DNA of 64,000 nt, from the NCBI RefSeq assembly GCF_000422645.1, contig NZ_AUGL01000019.1, positions 1 to 64,000 on the forward strand, given 5' to 3'. The first letter of the stretch is position 1. Each line of letters starts with the position of its first letter. A program made the translations under genes and the position numbers. The notes below the pieces were generated by a model. That model did not search any database, was not told the DNA's origin, and saw only the letters and a program-made list of their open reading frames with translations. The stretch comes from Ferrimonas futtsuensis DSM 18154. Lineage in GTDB: Bacteria; Pseudomonadota; Gammaproteobacteria; Enterobacterales; Shewanellaceae. This document shows, in pieces, positions 1 through 9,453 of this stretch.

Positions 1-8
1 AGAATTAA

Positions 9-84
9 GCGGCACTAGCTCAGCTGGTAGAGCGCAACCTTGCCAAGGTTGAGGTCACGAGTTCGAACCTCGTGTGCCGCTCCA
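9..84 (+). tRNA. tRNA-Gly (anticodon GCC)
   Basis: A 76-nt cloverleaf can be folded: the acceptor GCGGCAC (9-15) pairs with GTGCCGC (74-80), followed by a T discriminator and an encoded CCA. The anticodon stem CAACC/GGTTG encloses loop TTGCCAA with anticodon GCC, and the T loop reads GTTCGAACC. It decodes GGC/GGU. It lies at the window edge, so upstream tRNA genes of the same transcript may exist. It is followed by a terminator and an array of decayed copies of itself. Confidence 0.96.
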
Positions 85-92
85 AATTAGAC

Positions 93-119
93 AAAGCCAT
101 CCTTCGGGGTGGCTTTTTT
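93..119 (+). terminator. Intrinsic terminator of tRNA-Gly
   Basis: Stem AAAGCCATCC, TTCG tetraloop, GGGTGGCTTT and a T run. The hairpin is the core of a 57-bp module that is repeated five more times downstream. Confidence 0.85.
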
Positions 120-194
120 GCGTCTGGGGTTCGGCGCTCCAAATTAGACAAAGCCATGCTTTCGGACGACTTTTTTGCGTCTGGGGTTCGGCGC

Positions 195-274
195 CGCCAG
201 CTGGCAGAGCGCAACCTTGAAGGGTTAAGGCCACACGCTCTGCAAAGCCGCAGGGAACCTCGCGCGGCGCTCCA
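195..274 (+). pseudogene. Decayed tRNA-Gly copy 1
   Basis: It retains CAGCTGGCAGAGCGCAACCT from the D-arm to the anticodon stem and a CTCCA-like 3' end. The 5' half of the D stem is deleted, the anticodon loop reads TTGAAGG instead of TTGCCAA and the T loop GTTCGAACC is lost. It cannot fold as a normal tRNA. Confidence 0.75.
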
Positions 275-327
275 AATTGGACAAAGCCATCCTTTAGGGT
301 GGCTTTTGTGCATCTGGGGTTTAGGAC

Positions 328-407
328 CGTCAGCTGGTAGAGCGCAACCTTGAAGGGCTGAGGTCACACTCTCTGTGAAACCACGGGGAACCTCGTGCGG
401 TGCTCCA
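328..407 (+). pseudogene. Decayed tRNA-Gly copy 2
   Basis: Same defects as copy 1: TTGAAGG in place of the anticodon loop, missing D-stem strand and a T-arm replaced by ACTCTCTGTGAAACCACGGG. Nearly identical to copies 3 and 4, which argues for amplification after decay. Confidence 0.75.
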
Positions 408-460
408 AATTGGACAAAGCCATGCTTTCGGACGGCTTTTTTGCATCTGAGGTTTAGGAC

Positions 461-540
461 CGTCAGCTGGCAGAGCGCAACCTTGAAGGGCTGAGGTCAC
501 ACTCTCTGTGAAACCACGGGGAACCTCGTGCGGCGCTCCA
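461..540 (+). pseudogene. Decayed tRNA-Gly copy 3
   Basis: 133 bp downstream of copy 2 and almost identical to it, differing at a few bases such as GGCAGAG versus GGTAGAG. Confidence 0.75.
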
Positions 541-593
541 AATTAGACAAAGCCATGCTTTCGGATGGCTTTTTTGCGTCTGGGGTTCGGCGC

Positions 594-672
594 CGTCAGC
601 TGGCAGAGCGCAACCTTGAAGGGCGAGGTCACACTCTCTGTGAAACCACGGGGAACCTCGTGCGGTGCTCCA
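594..672 (+). pseudogene. Decayed tRNA-Gly copy 4
   Basis: Last remnant, one or two bases shorter (GGGCGAGG instead of GGGCTGAGG). It is followed by the last hairpin module, which ends near 715. Confidence 0.75.
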
Positions 673-908
673 AATTAGACAAAGCCATCCTTTAGGGAGG
701 CTTTTGTGCGTCTGTGTCGCCAAGGGCTTTGTTGTCTATTCATCCATCGCCTTTGAGGGGGACTTTTTGATGAAATCGGCCCTGTGTGCAGTGAAGTTAA
801 CCGGCTTTCAGGGTATTGCTTTGCCTGCAGCCAGGACAGGGGTCACAGACGCGGGAACGCCGTGTGTGATCCCAGATCACTAAAGGGTGATGGCGTTCAA
901 AATATCTT

Positions 909-939
909 TTGTACAAAGTCACCATAATGAGGCTATACC
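909..939 (+). promoter_or_regulatory. Candidate sigma-70 promoter of the 974 gene
   Basis: TTGTAC (909-914) lies 19 bp upstream of TATACC (934-939), or 17 bp from the overlapping GCTATA. It sits about 35 bp before the start codon. The hexamers are imperfect. Confidence 0.4.
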
Positions 940-973
940 TAAGATCAAACGCTTGAATTTGTGGAGAGATCCT

Positions 974-1429
974 ATGCGCTTTAAACAGATGCGAGAGCTG
1001 CTCGAATACGTGTCACAGTGCCGGGTGGCGATGAGCAAGCTGTATGACCGCCTGGACCATCAGGCAGACTCATCCAGGGTTAAGTTGCTGCTGGAGTATC
1101 TGCGGACCCACCAGCTCGAGGTGGCCGAAAAGATGGACGAGTATATCGAGGAAGCCCCTCACGGCGTGTTGGATACCTGGTTTAAGCGTCTGGATTATGA
1201 CGACATTATCCAGGAGTGTAACGGTGTTGTGCTCGAGGGAGGGGCCGACGAGCATGCGGTGATGAACCTGGCCCTCGAGCTGGACAACAAGGTCCTTGGT
1301 CTGCTGCACTTGGCTCTGGAGCAATCCGAGCATATGGAAACCCAGTCTGCCTTGGAAGCGGTGCTGGCTGCAGAGCGCATTCGTCAGCAGAGATTCGTCC
1401 ACAACACGCTGCGCATGGACGATATTTGA
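974..1429 (+). CDS. Hypothetical helical protein, 151 aa
   Basis: I do not recognise a named family. The ATG at 974 is chosen because GGAGAG lies 6-11 bases upstream; an in-frame upstream extension to 887 lacks a ribosome site. The protein is acidic, has no signal peptide or membrane segment, and looks entirely alpha-helical with Glu/His-rich stretches (for example EYLRTHQLEVAEKMDEYIEE), which would fit a ferritin-like four-helix bundle; that is inference from pattern only. It is monocistronic, between a tRNA array and nnr. Confidence 0.75.
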   Translation: MRFKQMRELLEYVSQCRVAMSKLYDRLDHQADSSRVKLLLEYLRTHQLEVAEKMDEYIEEAPHGVLDTWFKRLDYDDIIQECNGVVLEGGADEHAVMNLALELDNKVLGLLHLALEQSEHMETQSALEAVLAAERIRQQRFVHNTLRMDDI

Positions 1430-1548
1430 CACTGATCAAAGCCGGGTCCGATTAAACTGGAAGCTTGGAGGATGATGGGGTACCTATCATAAACCTTGAG
1501 CGGATACAGATCACAGTCGTGATGGTTTCGGCTAACCAATGACACAAG

Positions 1549-1579
1549 AAACGGTCAGGGAATCCTGACCGTTTTTTTT
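1549..1579 (+). terminator. Intrinsic terminator upstream of nnr
   Basis: AAACGGTCAGG, GAAT loop, CCTGACCG and eight T residues. It ends the transcript of the 974 gene about 120 bp after its stop and insulates nnr. Confidence 0.85.
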
Positions 1580-1604
1580 CCCTTGATGGAGGCAAGACAC
1601 AGCA

Positions 1605-3101
1605 ATGCGTAAGGCAACGGCGGCACTACCCTCAACCCTGTTTTCCGGTGCAACGGTAAGGAAATGGGAGCCCCTTCTGGCCAAACAGCACGGGGTGCTG
1701 ATGTGGTCCTTGATGGAGGAGGCGGGGCTGCGGGCTTGGCAACTGTTCCGTGAGCGTTGGCCTGAGGCCCGTGAGGTTACCGTGGTCTGCGGCCGGGGTA
1801 ACAATGCCGGTGATGCCTATGTCCTGGCCAGAAATGCCCTGGCGGAGGGACTGACGGTTCGTGTTCTGCAGATTCAACCTGAACGCCTGCTCAAGGGGGA
1901 TGCAAAGATTGCCCAACAGCAGTTTATGGATGCTGGTGGCCGGTTCGAGGTTGCGGAAACCTGTCGTCTGGCGGGGGCGGACCATATTGTCGACGGCCTG
2001 CTGGGTACCGGTTTTGAAGGGGATCTTCGTCCGGAGTTTCTGGAGATGATCACCGCCATCAACGACAGCGGGGCCAGCGTACTGGCGCTGGATTTGCCCT
2101 CGGGCCTCAATGGTGACAACGGCTATGTGGCGGAAGCCGTGGTTCAGGCGGATGTCACCCTGACTTTCGTGGGGGTGAAGCAGGGGCTGCTGACCGGTAT
2201 GGCGGTGGGTTGCTGCGGCGACATCGTACTGGCCCCTCTGGCCATTGGTGATGCCATGGCCTCTCAGGTTCGCTGTGACGCCTCCAAGGTAAGTTATGCT
2301 GACTATCTTGATTACCTGGGGCCGAGAAAACCTGACTCCCACAAGGGTGATCACGGGAGAATTGCGGTCATCGGCGGTAACCACGGCATGCCTGGTGCGG
2401 TGCGTCTGGCGTCGGAGGCGGCCCTGCGCAGTGGCGCCGGCCTGGTGAGCATCATCAGCCGCTATGAAAACCTGCCGCTGATTCAGGCAGGGCGTCCCGA
2501 GCTGATGCTCTGGGGCAGTGACATCGCCGATATGGAAGTGTATCAGAGGGTCAGCTGGGGTCAGGTGGTGTTGTGTGGTCCAGGTCTCGGCAGTGGCGAT
2601 TGGGCCTACCACATGTGGCGAGTGGCGCTGAACTCCGAACGCCCCCTGGTGATGGACGCCGACGCCTTGAACCTGCTGGCCAAGAACCCGCTGAAACGGG
2701 ATGACTGGGTGTTGACGCCTCATCCGGGCGAAGCGGCCAGGTTGCTCGGGATCGAGACCGTGGATGTCCAGCGGGATCGCTTCAAGGCGGTGCGCGAGTT
2801 GCAGGAGCGCTACGGTGGTGTGGTGCTGCTGAAAGGGGCCGGCACCCTGATCTATGACGGTGAGTCGATGCTGGTGGCACCGGTGGGTAACCCAGGATTG
2901 GCGACAGGGGGCAGTGGAGACGTTTTGTCTGGTATAATCGCGTCCCTGCTGGCCCAGGGACTGCCACTGCTTGATGCCGCTGCCTGCGGTGTCTGCCTCC
3001 ACGGAGAGGCTGCGGATATGGCGGCGGAAGGGGGCCAGCGAGGTATGCTGGCATCAGATTTGATGCCCTACATCCGACAACTGGTCAACCCGCAAGAGTG
3101 A
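1605..3101 (+). CDS. nnr: Bifunctional NAD(P)HX epimerase / ADP-dependent NAD(P)HX dehydratase
   Basis: Repairs hydrated NADH and NADPH in the cytoplasm: the N-terminal YjeF_N domain (about residues 1-215, with GRGNNAGD at 63-70) epimerises R-NAD(P)HX and the C-terminal ribokinase-like domain (about 230-498) dehydrates the S form using ADP. The dehydratase part shows the conserved blocks MDADALN, LTPHPGEAARLL and the nucleotide-site motif ATGGSGDVLSG. At 498 aa it is close to the E. coli YjeF length. It heads a compact run nnr-tsaE-amiB-mutL-miaA in the order known from enterics and Shewanella, with tsaE starting 5 bases after its stop. Confidence 0.95.
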   Translation: MRKATAALPSTLFSGATVRKWEPLLAKQHGVLMWSLMEEAGLRAWQLFRERWPEAREVTVVCGRGNNAGDAYVLARNALAEGLTVRVLQIQPERLLKGDAKIAQQQFMDAGGRFEVAETCRLAGADHIVDGLLGTGFEGDLRPEFLEMITAINDSGASVLALDLPSGLNGDNGYVAEAVVQADVTLTFVGVKQGLLTGMAVGCCGDIVLAPLAIGDAMASQVRCDASKVSYADYLDYLGPRKPDSHKGDHGRIAVIGGNHGMPGAVRLASEAALRSGAGLVSIISRYENLPLIQAGRPELMLWGSDIADMEVYQRVSWGQVVLCGPGLGSGDWAYHMWRVALNSERPLVMDADALNLLAKNPLKRDDWVLTPHPGEAARLLGIETVDVQRDRFKAVRELQERYGGVVLLKGAGTLIYDGESMLVAPVGNPGLATGGSGDVLSGIIASLLAQGLPLLDAAACGVCLHGEAADMAAEGGQRGMLASDLMPYIRQLVNPQE

Positions 3102-3106
3102 ACTGA

Positions 3107-3562
3107 ATGAGGCAATACACCCGGACCCTGGATAACGATAGTCACACCCTGGCCCTGGGGGCCGAGCTCGCCAAGCTGATCAAGCCGCCCATGGTGATTC
3201 ACCTGGAGGGTGAGCTGGGCGCAGGCAAAACCACCCTGTCCCGGGCATTGATTCAGGGCCTGGGACATCAAGGGCATGTGAAAAGCCCCACCTACACCCT
3301 GGTGGAGCCCTATGAATTGAGCCAGGTCAGTGTCTATCACTTCGACCTTTACCGCCTGGCGGATCCGGAAGAGCTCGAGTTTATGGGGATACGCGACTAT
3401 TTCACCGACCGCTCCCTTTGTCTGGTGGAGTGGCCGAATAGAGGTCAGGGCGTATTGCCCCCGGCGGATCTAACCATTACCCTAAGCTATCAAGGGGATG
3501 GGCGGAGTGCGACACTCAGTAGCCATACCATCAAGGGCGAGGCACTACTGGAACAGCTATAA
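3107..3562 (+). CDS. tsaE: tRNA t6A37 synthesis ATPase TsaE
   Basis: ATPase partner of TsaB and TsaD in forming N6-threonylcarbamoyl-adenosine at position 37 of ANN-decoding tRNAs. The Walker A motif GELGAGKTT is at residues 35-43, followed by [10 protein letters not shown] and HFDLYRL, and LVEWPNRG near the end, all typical of the family. 151 aa matches the usual size. The partner TsaD is encoded at 58,331 in this window. It lies between nnr and amiB with gaps of 5 and 3 bases, so translational coupling is likely. Confidence 0.95.
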   Translation: MRQYTRTLDNDSHTLALGAELAKLIKPPMVIHLEGELGAGKTTLSRALIQGLGHQGHVKSPTYTLVEPYELSQVSVYHFDLYRLADPEELEFMGIRDYFTDRSLCLVEWPNRGQGVLPPADLTITLSYQGDGRSATLSSHTIKGEALLEQL

Positions 3563-3565
3563 CCG

Positions 3566-4888
3566 ATGATAAGAGACTGGGGACGTCGGCTGTTGGTCCT
3601 GATTGGACTGACGCTGTGTTTGGGGGTGATTCCCGGCCTGGCATGGGCCAACAACATCGACACCATTCGCATCTGGCCTGACAAGGAGCGGACGCGAGTG
3701 GTATTGGACCTGTCTGCGTCTCCCAGTTACGACAGCTTCCGCCTGGATGGTCCGGAGCGGCTGGTGCTGGATCTCAAAGGCGGTAAGCTGAAAACCAAGC
3801 TCTCCTCGCTGAAGTTTACCTCGGCCCAACTGAAACGCATTCGTCTGAGTAACCCCCCTAAAAGCGACACCTTGCGTCTGGTGCTGGACCTGAAGCAGCC
3901 CGCGTCTCACAAGGTGTTTAAGCTGGGTCCCAAGGGCAACTATGGTCATCGGCTGGTGATCGACTTGCTGGCGGCGCCGGCAGGCAAAGCGGCCTCCGCC
4001 ACTGGCAGCAACCGCACGCCGGCTCGTAATGTGGTGATCGCCATCGATGCGGGCCACGGGGGCAAGGACCCGGGTTCCATCGGGCCATCGGGCACCTATG
4101 AGAAGAATGTGGTGCTGCCTATTGCCCGAAAGCTCAGGGACAAGCTCAACGCCACCCCGGGTTTCGAGGCCTTTATGGTGCGCACCGGAGATTACTTCGT
4201 CTCCCTGGACCGTCGCTCTGAACTGGCGCGGAAGAAGCGGGCCGACCTGCTGCTCTCCATCCATGCGGATGCCTTTACCTCGCCCCAGCCCCAGGGGGCG
4301 TCGGTGTGGGTGCTTTCCAAGCGGCGTGCCAACTCCGAGATGGGTCGCTGGCTGGAAAAAGATGACAAGCTCTCAGAGCTTCGGGGTATCGGAGAGGTGA
4401 TCTCCGCCAGCGGTGGTGCGGACCCACACCTGCAGCGTACCTTCCTGGATCTGGCCCGGGAGAACTCCATGGTGGAGAGCCAGGCGATCGCCGACCAGAT
4501 GCTCAGGCGCATCGGCAGGATCACCAAACTGCACAAGAAGAGCCCACAGCACGCCAGTCTGGCGGTGCTGAAGTCCCCAGATTTTCCCAGCCTGCTGATT
4601 GAAACCGGTTTTATCTCCAATCCCAACGAGGAGAAGAAGCTGCGCAGCAGTGCTTACCAGAACAAGATGGCCGGTGCCATCCACCAGACGGTGAAAACCT
4701 ATTTTACCGACAACCCCCCAAGGGATGCCTTGCTGGCACAGACCCGCACTCACAAGGTGAAGCGTGGCGACTCACTGTCGCGCATTGCTCAGCAGTACCG
4801 GGTCAGCGTGGCGGCGATTCGCAGCGCCAATAAGTTGAAGTCTGACAACATTCAAATTGGCCAGACCCTGACCATTCCCCGTCTCTGA
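3566..4888 (+). CDS. amiB: N-acetylmuramoyl-L-alanine amidase AmiB
   Basis: Periplasmic zinc amidase that cleaves the stem peptide from MurNAc during daughter-cell separation. A signal peptide ends near AWA (residue 28); an AMIN domain follows (about 30-130), then the Amidase_3 domain (about 155-375) with zinc ligands in DAGHGGKDPG, the EKNVVL glutamate and LLSIHADA, and the catalytic glutamate in LIETGFISNP. A single LysM repeat (HKVKRGDSLSRIAQQY onward) closes the protein and should bind glycan. E. coli AmiB also carries one LysM. Overall length 440 aa. Normally activated by EnvC. Confidence 0.95.
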   Translation: MIRDWGRRLLVLIGLTLCLGVIPGLAWANNIDTIRIWPDKERTRVVLDLSASPSYDSFRLDGPERLVLDLKGGKLKTKLSSLKFTSAQLKRIRLSNPPKSDTLRLVLDLKQPASHKVFKLGPKGNYGHRLVIDLLAAPAGKAASATGSNRTPARNVVIAIDAGHGGKDPGSIGPSGTYEKNVVLPIARKLRDKLNATPGFEAFMVRTGDYFVSLDRRSELARKKRADLLLSIHADAFTSPQPQGASVWVLSKRRANSEMGRWLEKDDKLSELRGIGEVISASGGADPHLQRTFLDLARENSMVESQAIADQMLRRIGRITKLHKKSPQHASLAVLKSPDFPSLLIETGFISNPNEEKKLRSSAYQNKMAGAIHQTVKTYFTDNPPRDALLAQTRTHKVKRGDSLSRIAQQYRVSVAAIRSANKLKSDNIQIGQTLTIPRL

Positions 4889-4897
4889 GGACCCCCT

Positions 4898-6757
4898 ATG
4901 CCGATTCAGATACTGCCGCCGCAACTGGCTAACCAGATCGCGGCCGGCGAGGTCGTGGAGCGACCCGCTTCCGTGGTGAAGGAGCTGGTGGAGAACTGCC
5001 TGGATGCCGGCGCCAGCCGCATCGACATAGAGATTGAGCGCGGTGGCAGCAAGGGTATGGTGATCCGAGATAATGGCATCGGCATTGCTGAGCAGGAGCT
5101 GTCCCTGGCGCTCTCCCGCCATGCCACCTCCAAGGTGGCCAGCCTGGAGGACCTGGAGAGCATCCTCAGCTTCGGATTTCGTGGAGAGGCGCTGGCTTCC
5201 ATCAGCTCGGTTTCCCGGCTGACCCTCACCTCAAGAGCCCAGGACCAGGAACAGGGCTGGCAGGCCTATGCGGAGGGCCGCGAGATGGCGGTGAAGCTGC
5301 AGCCTGCAGCCCACCCGGTTGGCACCACGGTCCAGGTGGAGGATCTGTTCTTCAACACCCCCGCACGCAGGCGATTTCTGCGGGCCGACAAGACCGAATT
5401 CAACCATATCGACGAGCAGCTCAGGCGCATCGCCCTGGCCAAGCCCACGGTACACTTCACCCTGAGCCACAATGGTAAGCAGGTGAGACAGTATCGCCCG
5501 GCCCGCACTGAGCGTCAGCATCAGCAGCGGCTCGGGTCGATCTGCGGCCATCGATTTGCCGATGCCGCCCTGGCCATCAGTGCTGGCAACGATCAGCTGC
5601 AGCTCCACGGTTACCTTGGCATAGGCGATGGCCACCAGCAATTCAACGAGGTGCAGTACTTCTACGTCAATGGCCGGGTGGTCAGGGATCGCCTGGTCAA
5701 TCACGCGCTGCGTCAGGCGCTGGAGCTGCATGGTCAGCAGCTGGATGCCGGTTATGTGCTTCACCTGGAGTTGCCTCCGCAGGAGGTGGATGTCAATGTG
5801 CACCCGGCCAAGCATGAGGTGCGTTTCCACCAGGCTCGTTACGTGCACGACTTTATTTTGCAGGGGCTCAGTGATGCGGTGGCGCAGCTGACCCAGGGGG
5901 CGCTCTCCCTGCAGGAAGCGCCAGAGACCTACGTATCATCCAGCCCTTCTTCCGTGACTCAGACCGTCCCTGGTGAGGAAGTGGCTCGGGGAGGCTCCGG
6001 CTATGGGGGGGGATCGTCCAGCTCCCCCTCTGAGTCCGCGCCGTCGGCCCGGAGATACGATGGCTATGCCGGAATTCGGCCCGTTGCCAGGTCCACCCCC
6101 TCCGGGGGGTATACCCCACCGCAATTGCAGCCGGCGCCCAGTCGAAACGCGGTCAGCAACTACGGTGAGCTGATGCGCACCGAGTCGTTGCCCGAGTCCG
6201 AGCCTCAGTCGGGGGCGGAAACCTCGGTGTGGCGCTGGTTGACTCAGCTGGATGAGCGCTTTGCTTTATTTGGGCGGGGGGATCAACTAAGATTGCTGCC
6301 CCTTGGCGCCCTGAGCAGTGCGGTAATGCGGCTGGAGCTGGCGGAGCAACTGCCGCAGGGGTTGGTGGGGCAGCCTCTGCTGTTGCCGGTGTCTGTGCCC
6401 CGAATCGATGCCTGGGATGGGGTGCTGGAGTTGCAGCAGCCCCTGATTAAGCGATTGGGGCTGGAACTGGCTGAGCAGAAACAGCGGCTGATCATCCGCA
6501 AGGTACCGGCCATGCTGCGTCAGGCGAATTTGGCACAGGTGGTGCCGGAGCTGTTGCAGTGGCTGGCTTCCTTCCCCGCCGGTGACAGCCCCAACAGTGA
6601 GGCTCTGGTGGCCTGGCTGGCGGATCAGGCCGAGCCTGAACCCGGGGATCCGCACGTGCAGTGGCACAGGTTGCAGAGCTTGCCCGGCGCCGACATAGAG
6701 AGATTAATGACCAGCCGGGGCCGGGCACTGCCCTGGCGTCCCGAGCTGGAGTCCTGA
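4898..6757 (+). CDS. mutL: DNA mismatch repair protein MutL
   Basis: GHKL ATPase that links MutS mismatch recognition to MutH and UvrD. The N-terminal ATPase shows [19 protein letters not shown] and [10 protein letters not shown] (motifs I-III). A variable Ser/Gly/Pro-rich linker spans about residues 345-435, including a run of glycines coded by a G tract near 6005. The C-terminal dimerisation domain lacks the DQHA-type endonuclease motif, as expected for organisms with a MutH/Dam pathway. 619 aa is normal. It starts 9 bases after amiB. Confidence 0.96.
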   Translation: MPIQILPPQLANQIAAGEVVERPASVVKELVENCLDAGASRIDIEIERGGSKGMVIRDNGIGIAEQELSLALSRHATSKVASLEDLESILSFGFRGEALASISSVSRLTLTSRAQDQEQGWQAYAEGREMAVKLQPAAHPVGTTVQVEDLFFNTPARRRFLRADKTEFNHIDEQLRRIALAKPTVHFTLSHNGKQVRQYRPARTERQHQQRLGSICGHRFADAALAISAGNDQLQLHGYLGIGDGHQQFNEVQYFYVNGRVVRDRLVNHALRQALELHGQQLDAGYVLHLELPPQEVDVNVHPAKHEVRFHQARYVHDFILQGLSDAVAQLTQGALSLQEAPETYVSSSPSSVTQTVPGEEVARGGSGYGGGSSSSPSESAPSARRYDGYAGIRPVARSTPSGGYTPPQLQPAPSRNAVSNYGELMRTESLPESEPQSGAETSVWRWLTQLDERFALFGRGDQLRLLPLGALSSAVMRLELAEQLPQGLVGQPLLLPVSVPRIDAWDGVLELQQPLIKRLGLELAEQKQRLIIRKVPAMLRQANLAQVVPELLQWLASFPAGDSPNSEALVAWLADQAEPEPGDPHVQWHRLQSLPGADIERLMTSRGRALPWRPELES

Positions 6758-6758
6758 T

Positions 6759-7685
6759 ATGAGCACCATTTTGCCACCGGCCATCTTCCTGATGGGCCCG
6801 ACTGCGTCGGGAAAGACCGACCTGGCCATAGAGCTGTGTCAACGGTTGCCCTGCGATCTGATCAGCGTCGATTCGGCGATGATCTATCGGGAGATGGACA
6901 TCGGCACCGCCAAGCCCAGTGCAGAAGAGCTGGCGCTGGCCCCCCACAGGCTGATTGATATCCTGGATCCGGCCGAAGCCTACTCTGCGGCAGATTTTCG
7001 CGCCGACGCACTGAGGGAGATGGCCGAGATCACCGCGGCGGGTCGCATCCCTCTGCTGGTGGGGGGCACCATGCTTTATTACAAGGCGTTGCTGGAAGGC
7101 CTGTCTCCTCTGCCCTCTGCGGATGCGTCCATTCGACAGACGATCGAAGAGGAGGCGAAAACCCTCGGTTGGGCCGAATTACACCGGCAGTTGTCAGAGA
7201 TCGACCCGGTCGCCGCTGAGAGAATCCACCCCAACGATCCGCAACGATTGTCGCGGGCTCTGGAAGTCTATAGAATTAGTGGCGAAACTCTGACAGAGCT
7301 GACAAAGCGCAAAAGCGACCCTTTACCGTATCAAGTCAGCCAGTTCGCCATTGCTCCGGAGCAGAGGCAGCGCTTGCATGAGAGAATCGAGCAACGATTC
7401 CACCTGATGCTTGAGGCGGGCTTCGAGCAGGAGGTGCGTCGGTTGTATCAGCGAGGCGATCTGCACCCGGGTCTGCCGTCCATCCGTTGCGTGGGTTATC
7501 GTCAGGTGTGGTCTTTCCTGGCAGGTGAAGATGACTATGAACAGATGACGCAGAAGGGGATAGCTGCTACCAGGCAGCTGGCAAAGAGACAGATAACCTG
7601 GTTGAGGAGCTGGTCCGATCTGCAATGGCTGACGTCAGAGGCTGCAGGCAATGTAGATAAACTGTTACGGGGACTCGCCATCTAA
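6759..7685 (+). CDS. miaA: tRNA dimethylallyltransferase MiaA
   Basis: Transfers the isopentenyl group of DMAPP to A37 of tRNAs that read UNN codons. The P-loop-like [11 protein letters not shown] is near residues 13-23, followed by the family blocks [19 protein letters not shown] and [14 protein letters not shown], and the tRNA-binding segment around RCVGYRQVW. 308 aa is the usual length. It starts one base after the mutL stop, so the two are coupled. Confidence 0.96.
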   Translation: MSTILPPAIFLMGPTASGKTDLAIELCQRLPCDLISVDSAMIYREMDIGTAKPSAEELALAPHRLIDILDPAEAYSAADFRADALREMAEITAAGRIPLLVGGTMLYYKALLEGLSPLPSADASIRQTIEEEAKTLGWAELHRQLSEIDPVAAERIHPNDPQRLSRALEVYRISGETLTELTKRKSDPLPYQVSQFAIAPEQRQRLHERIEQRFHLMLEAGFEQEVRRLYQRGDLHPGLPSIRCVGYRQVWSFLAGEDDYEQMTQKGIAATRQLAKRQITWLRSWSDLQWLTSEAAGNVDKLLRGLAI

Positions 7686-7782
7686 CTTTACATAGGCTAT
7701 AACTACCAACAGCTCAGTTAGATGTTGCTTGCAGAACAGTATTTATTAAAAGCAATTAGAATATTTTAGTTAAGGAATCATT

Positions 7783-8043
7783 ATGGCTAAGGGGCAATCC
7801 TTACAAGACCCGTTTCTGAACGCATTGCGTCGTGAACGGGTACCAGTATCTATTTATCTGGTAAACGGTATTAAGCTGCAGGGACAGATTGAGAGCTTCG
7901 ATCAGTTTGTGATTCTATTGAAGAACACTGTGAGCCAGATGGTATACAAGCATGCCATCTCCACTGTGGTTCCCGGCCGTCCATTTAATATGAACCAGAA
8001 CCAGCAGAGCGGTTACAATCAACAGGATCAAAATCAGGGTTAA
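7783..8043 (+). CDS. hfq: RNA chaperone Hfq
   Basis: Hexameric Sm-like protein that pairs small RNAs with mRNAs. The Sm1 motif ([16 protein letters not shown]) and Sm2 motif ([10 protein letters not shown]) are intact, with [12 protein letters not shown] at the N-terminus forming the proximal RNA-binding face. The C-terminal tail is short and Gln/Asn-rich (86 aa total, against 102 in E. coli). A 97-bp AT-rich gap separates it from miaA, enough for its own promoter, though I could not fix one with confidence. Confidence 0.97.
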   Translation: MAKGQSLQDPFLNALRRERVPVSIYLVNGIKLQGQIESFDQFVILLKNTVSQMVYKHAISTVVPGRPFNMNQNQQSGYNQQDQNQG

Positions 8044-8060
8044 CAGCCAGGAGAGTCTGC

Positions 8061-9347
8061 TTGTTTGAGCGGTATGAGGCAGGCGAACGCGCTGTACTTG
8101 TTCATCTGAATTTCTCCCGAGAGGGAGAGAGAGAAGATCTGGAAGAGCTGCAATTACTGGTTTCCTCCGCAGGTGTTGACGCCTGCGGAGTGGTTACCGG
8201 GTCTCGCTCCTCCCCCCATCCCAAATACTTCTGTGGCGCCGGTAAGGCAGAAGAGATCGCGGCTCTGGTCCAGGCGGAACAGGCCGATGTGGTGATCTTC
8301 AACCACGCCCTTTCTCCCGCCCAGGAGAGAAACCTCGAAGCCCTGATGAAGTGTCGCGTGCTGGACCGCACCGGCCTGATTCTGGACATCTTTGCCCAGC
8401 GGGCACGAACCCACGAAGGTAAGCTGCAGGTTGAATTGGCACAGTTGCGCCATCTTTCCACCCGCCTGGTGCGTGGTTGGACCCACCTGGAGCGCCAGAA
8501 AGGGGGAATAGGCCTGAGGGGGCCGGGTGAAACTCAGCTTGAAACCGATCGACGTTTGCTGCGAGAACGTATAAAGACCATCCTCCGACGTTTGGAGAAA
8601 GTGGCCAAGCAGCGGGAGCAGGGGCGTCGTTCCAGGGCGCGCCGCGAGATTCCGACGGTGTCCCTGGTGGGGTACACCAACGCAGGTAAATCGACCCTGT
8701 TCAATCTGGTGACCAACTCAGGCGTGTATGCGGCTGATCAGTTATTCGCCACCTTGGATCCCACTTTGCGCAGGATCGAGATAGACCAGGTGGGCCCAGC
8801 GGTGCTGGCAGACACCGTAGGCTTTATCCGGCACCTGCCCCACGACCTTGTGGCGGCCTTTAAGGCGACGCTGCAGGAGACCCGGGAAGCGGATCTGCTT
8901 CTGCACGTGGTGGATGCCCATGACCAGCGAGCCGTCGAGAATATCGAAGAGGTTCATCGGGTTCTTAAGGAGATTGACTCCGATGAGATCCCGCAGTTGC
9001 TGGTTTACAACAAGGTGGACCTTCTGGAGGACGCGGTACCTCGAATCGATCGGGACGATCAGGGCCGACCGGTACGGGTGTGGGTGTCTGCTCAGGCAGA
9101 CCTGGGCCAGGAGTTCCTTTTCGAGGCACTCAGTGACCTTCTCGGACGGCAAATAGTTGAACTATCATTAAAACTACCGCCAGCCGAGCACAAGTGGCTC
9201 AACGTCTTCTTTGAACTTAGCGCGGTTCAAAGCAGTCAATATGATGAGGAGGGGAACTGTCTGGTGGCGATCTCCCTTCCGGAATCGGAGTGGCGTAGAC
9301 AGGTGAAGGCTTCGCAAGGGAAGCTTGAGCACTTTATCATCCAGTAA
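8061..9347 (+). CDS. hflX: Ribosome-associated GTPase HflX
   Basis: GTPase that binds the 50S subunit and rescues stalled ribosomes. A TTG start at 8061 is chosen because CAGGAGAG lies about 7 bases upstream and the N-terminus FERYEAGERAVLVHLNF matches the family. The glycine-rich N-terminal domain is followed by a coiled segment with GGIGLRGPGETQLETDRRLL, then the G domain with GYTNAGKST (G1), DTVGFI (G3) and NKVD (G4). 428 aa. Conserved hfq-hflX-hflK-hflC order. Confidence 0.95.
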   Translation: MFERYEAGERAVLVHLNFSREGEREDLEELQLLVSSAGVDACGVVTGSRSSPHPKYFCGAGKAEEIAALVQAEQADVVIFNHALSPAQERNLEALMKCRVLDRTGLILDIFAQRARTHEGKLQVELAQLRHLSTRLVRGWTHLERQKGGIGLRGPGETQLETDRRLLRERIKTILRRLEKVAKQREQGRRSRARREIPTVSLVGYTNAGKSTLFNLVTNSGVYAADQLFATLDPTLRRIEIDQVGPAVLADTVGFIRHLPHDLVAAFKATLQETREADLLLHVVDAHDQRAVENIEEVHRVLKEIDSDEIPQLLVYNKVDLLEDAVPRIDRDDQGRPVRVWVSAQADLGQEFLFEALSDLLGRQIVELSLKLPPAEHKWLNVFFELSAVQSSQYDEEGNCLVAISLPESEWRRQVKASQGKLEHFIIQ

Positions 9348-9453
9348 TTGCCTGATAAATTAGCGTTAAACCTCTAAGCTATCGGCAGGGGGCGTAATGA
9401 CCGCATACGGCGGCGTTTCCACCTGATTCCGATAAGATATAACGGAGAACTAC

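Larger units (their letters stand above)
81..715 (+). repeat. Tandem array of tRNA-Gly remnants plus terminator modules
   Basis: A terminator module beginning TCCAAATT(A/G)GACAAAGCCAT occurs at 81, 138, 271, 404, 537 and 669. The first two are 57 bp apart (terminator only); the rest are 133, 133, 133 and 132 bp apart because a degenerate tRNA-Gly copy precedes each. The remnants resemble each other more than they resemble the intact gene, so an already decayed copy seems to have been amplified. Most modules keep a plausible hairpin plus T run; the one at 138 has a mismatched stem. No protein gene is supported here. Confidence 0.9.

Noticed and set aside
9-84. tRNA 3' end as an integration (att) site for a mobile element
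   Set aside because: Repeats of the 3' end occur, but the intervals are only 133 bp and contain no integrase or cargo; local tandem duplication explains them.
81-715. Regularly spaced repeats as a CRISPR array
   Set aside because: The whole 133-bp unit is repeated, including the would-be spacers, and it contains tRNA remnants and terminator hairpins; there are no cas genes.
665-883. 72-codon frame after the tRNA array
   Set aside because: It begins inside the repeat, lacks a ribosome site and shows no protein-like pattern.
7725-7762. hfq promoter candidates (TTGCTT, TTGCAG with TAGAAT)
   Set aside because: Spacing of the hexamers is wrong (15 or 22 bp), so I could not support one choice.
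9397-9426. 9-codon frame between hflX and hflK
   Set aside because: Too short and without a convincing ribosome site or attenuator structure.
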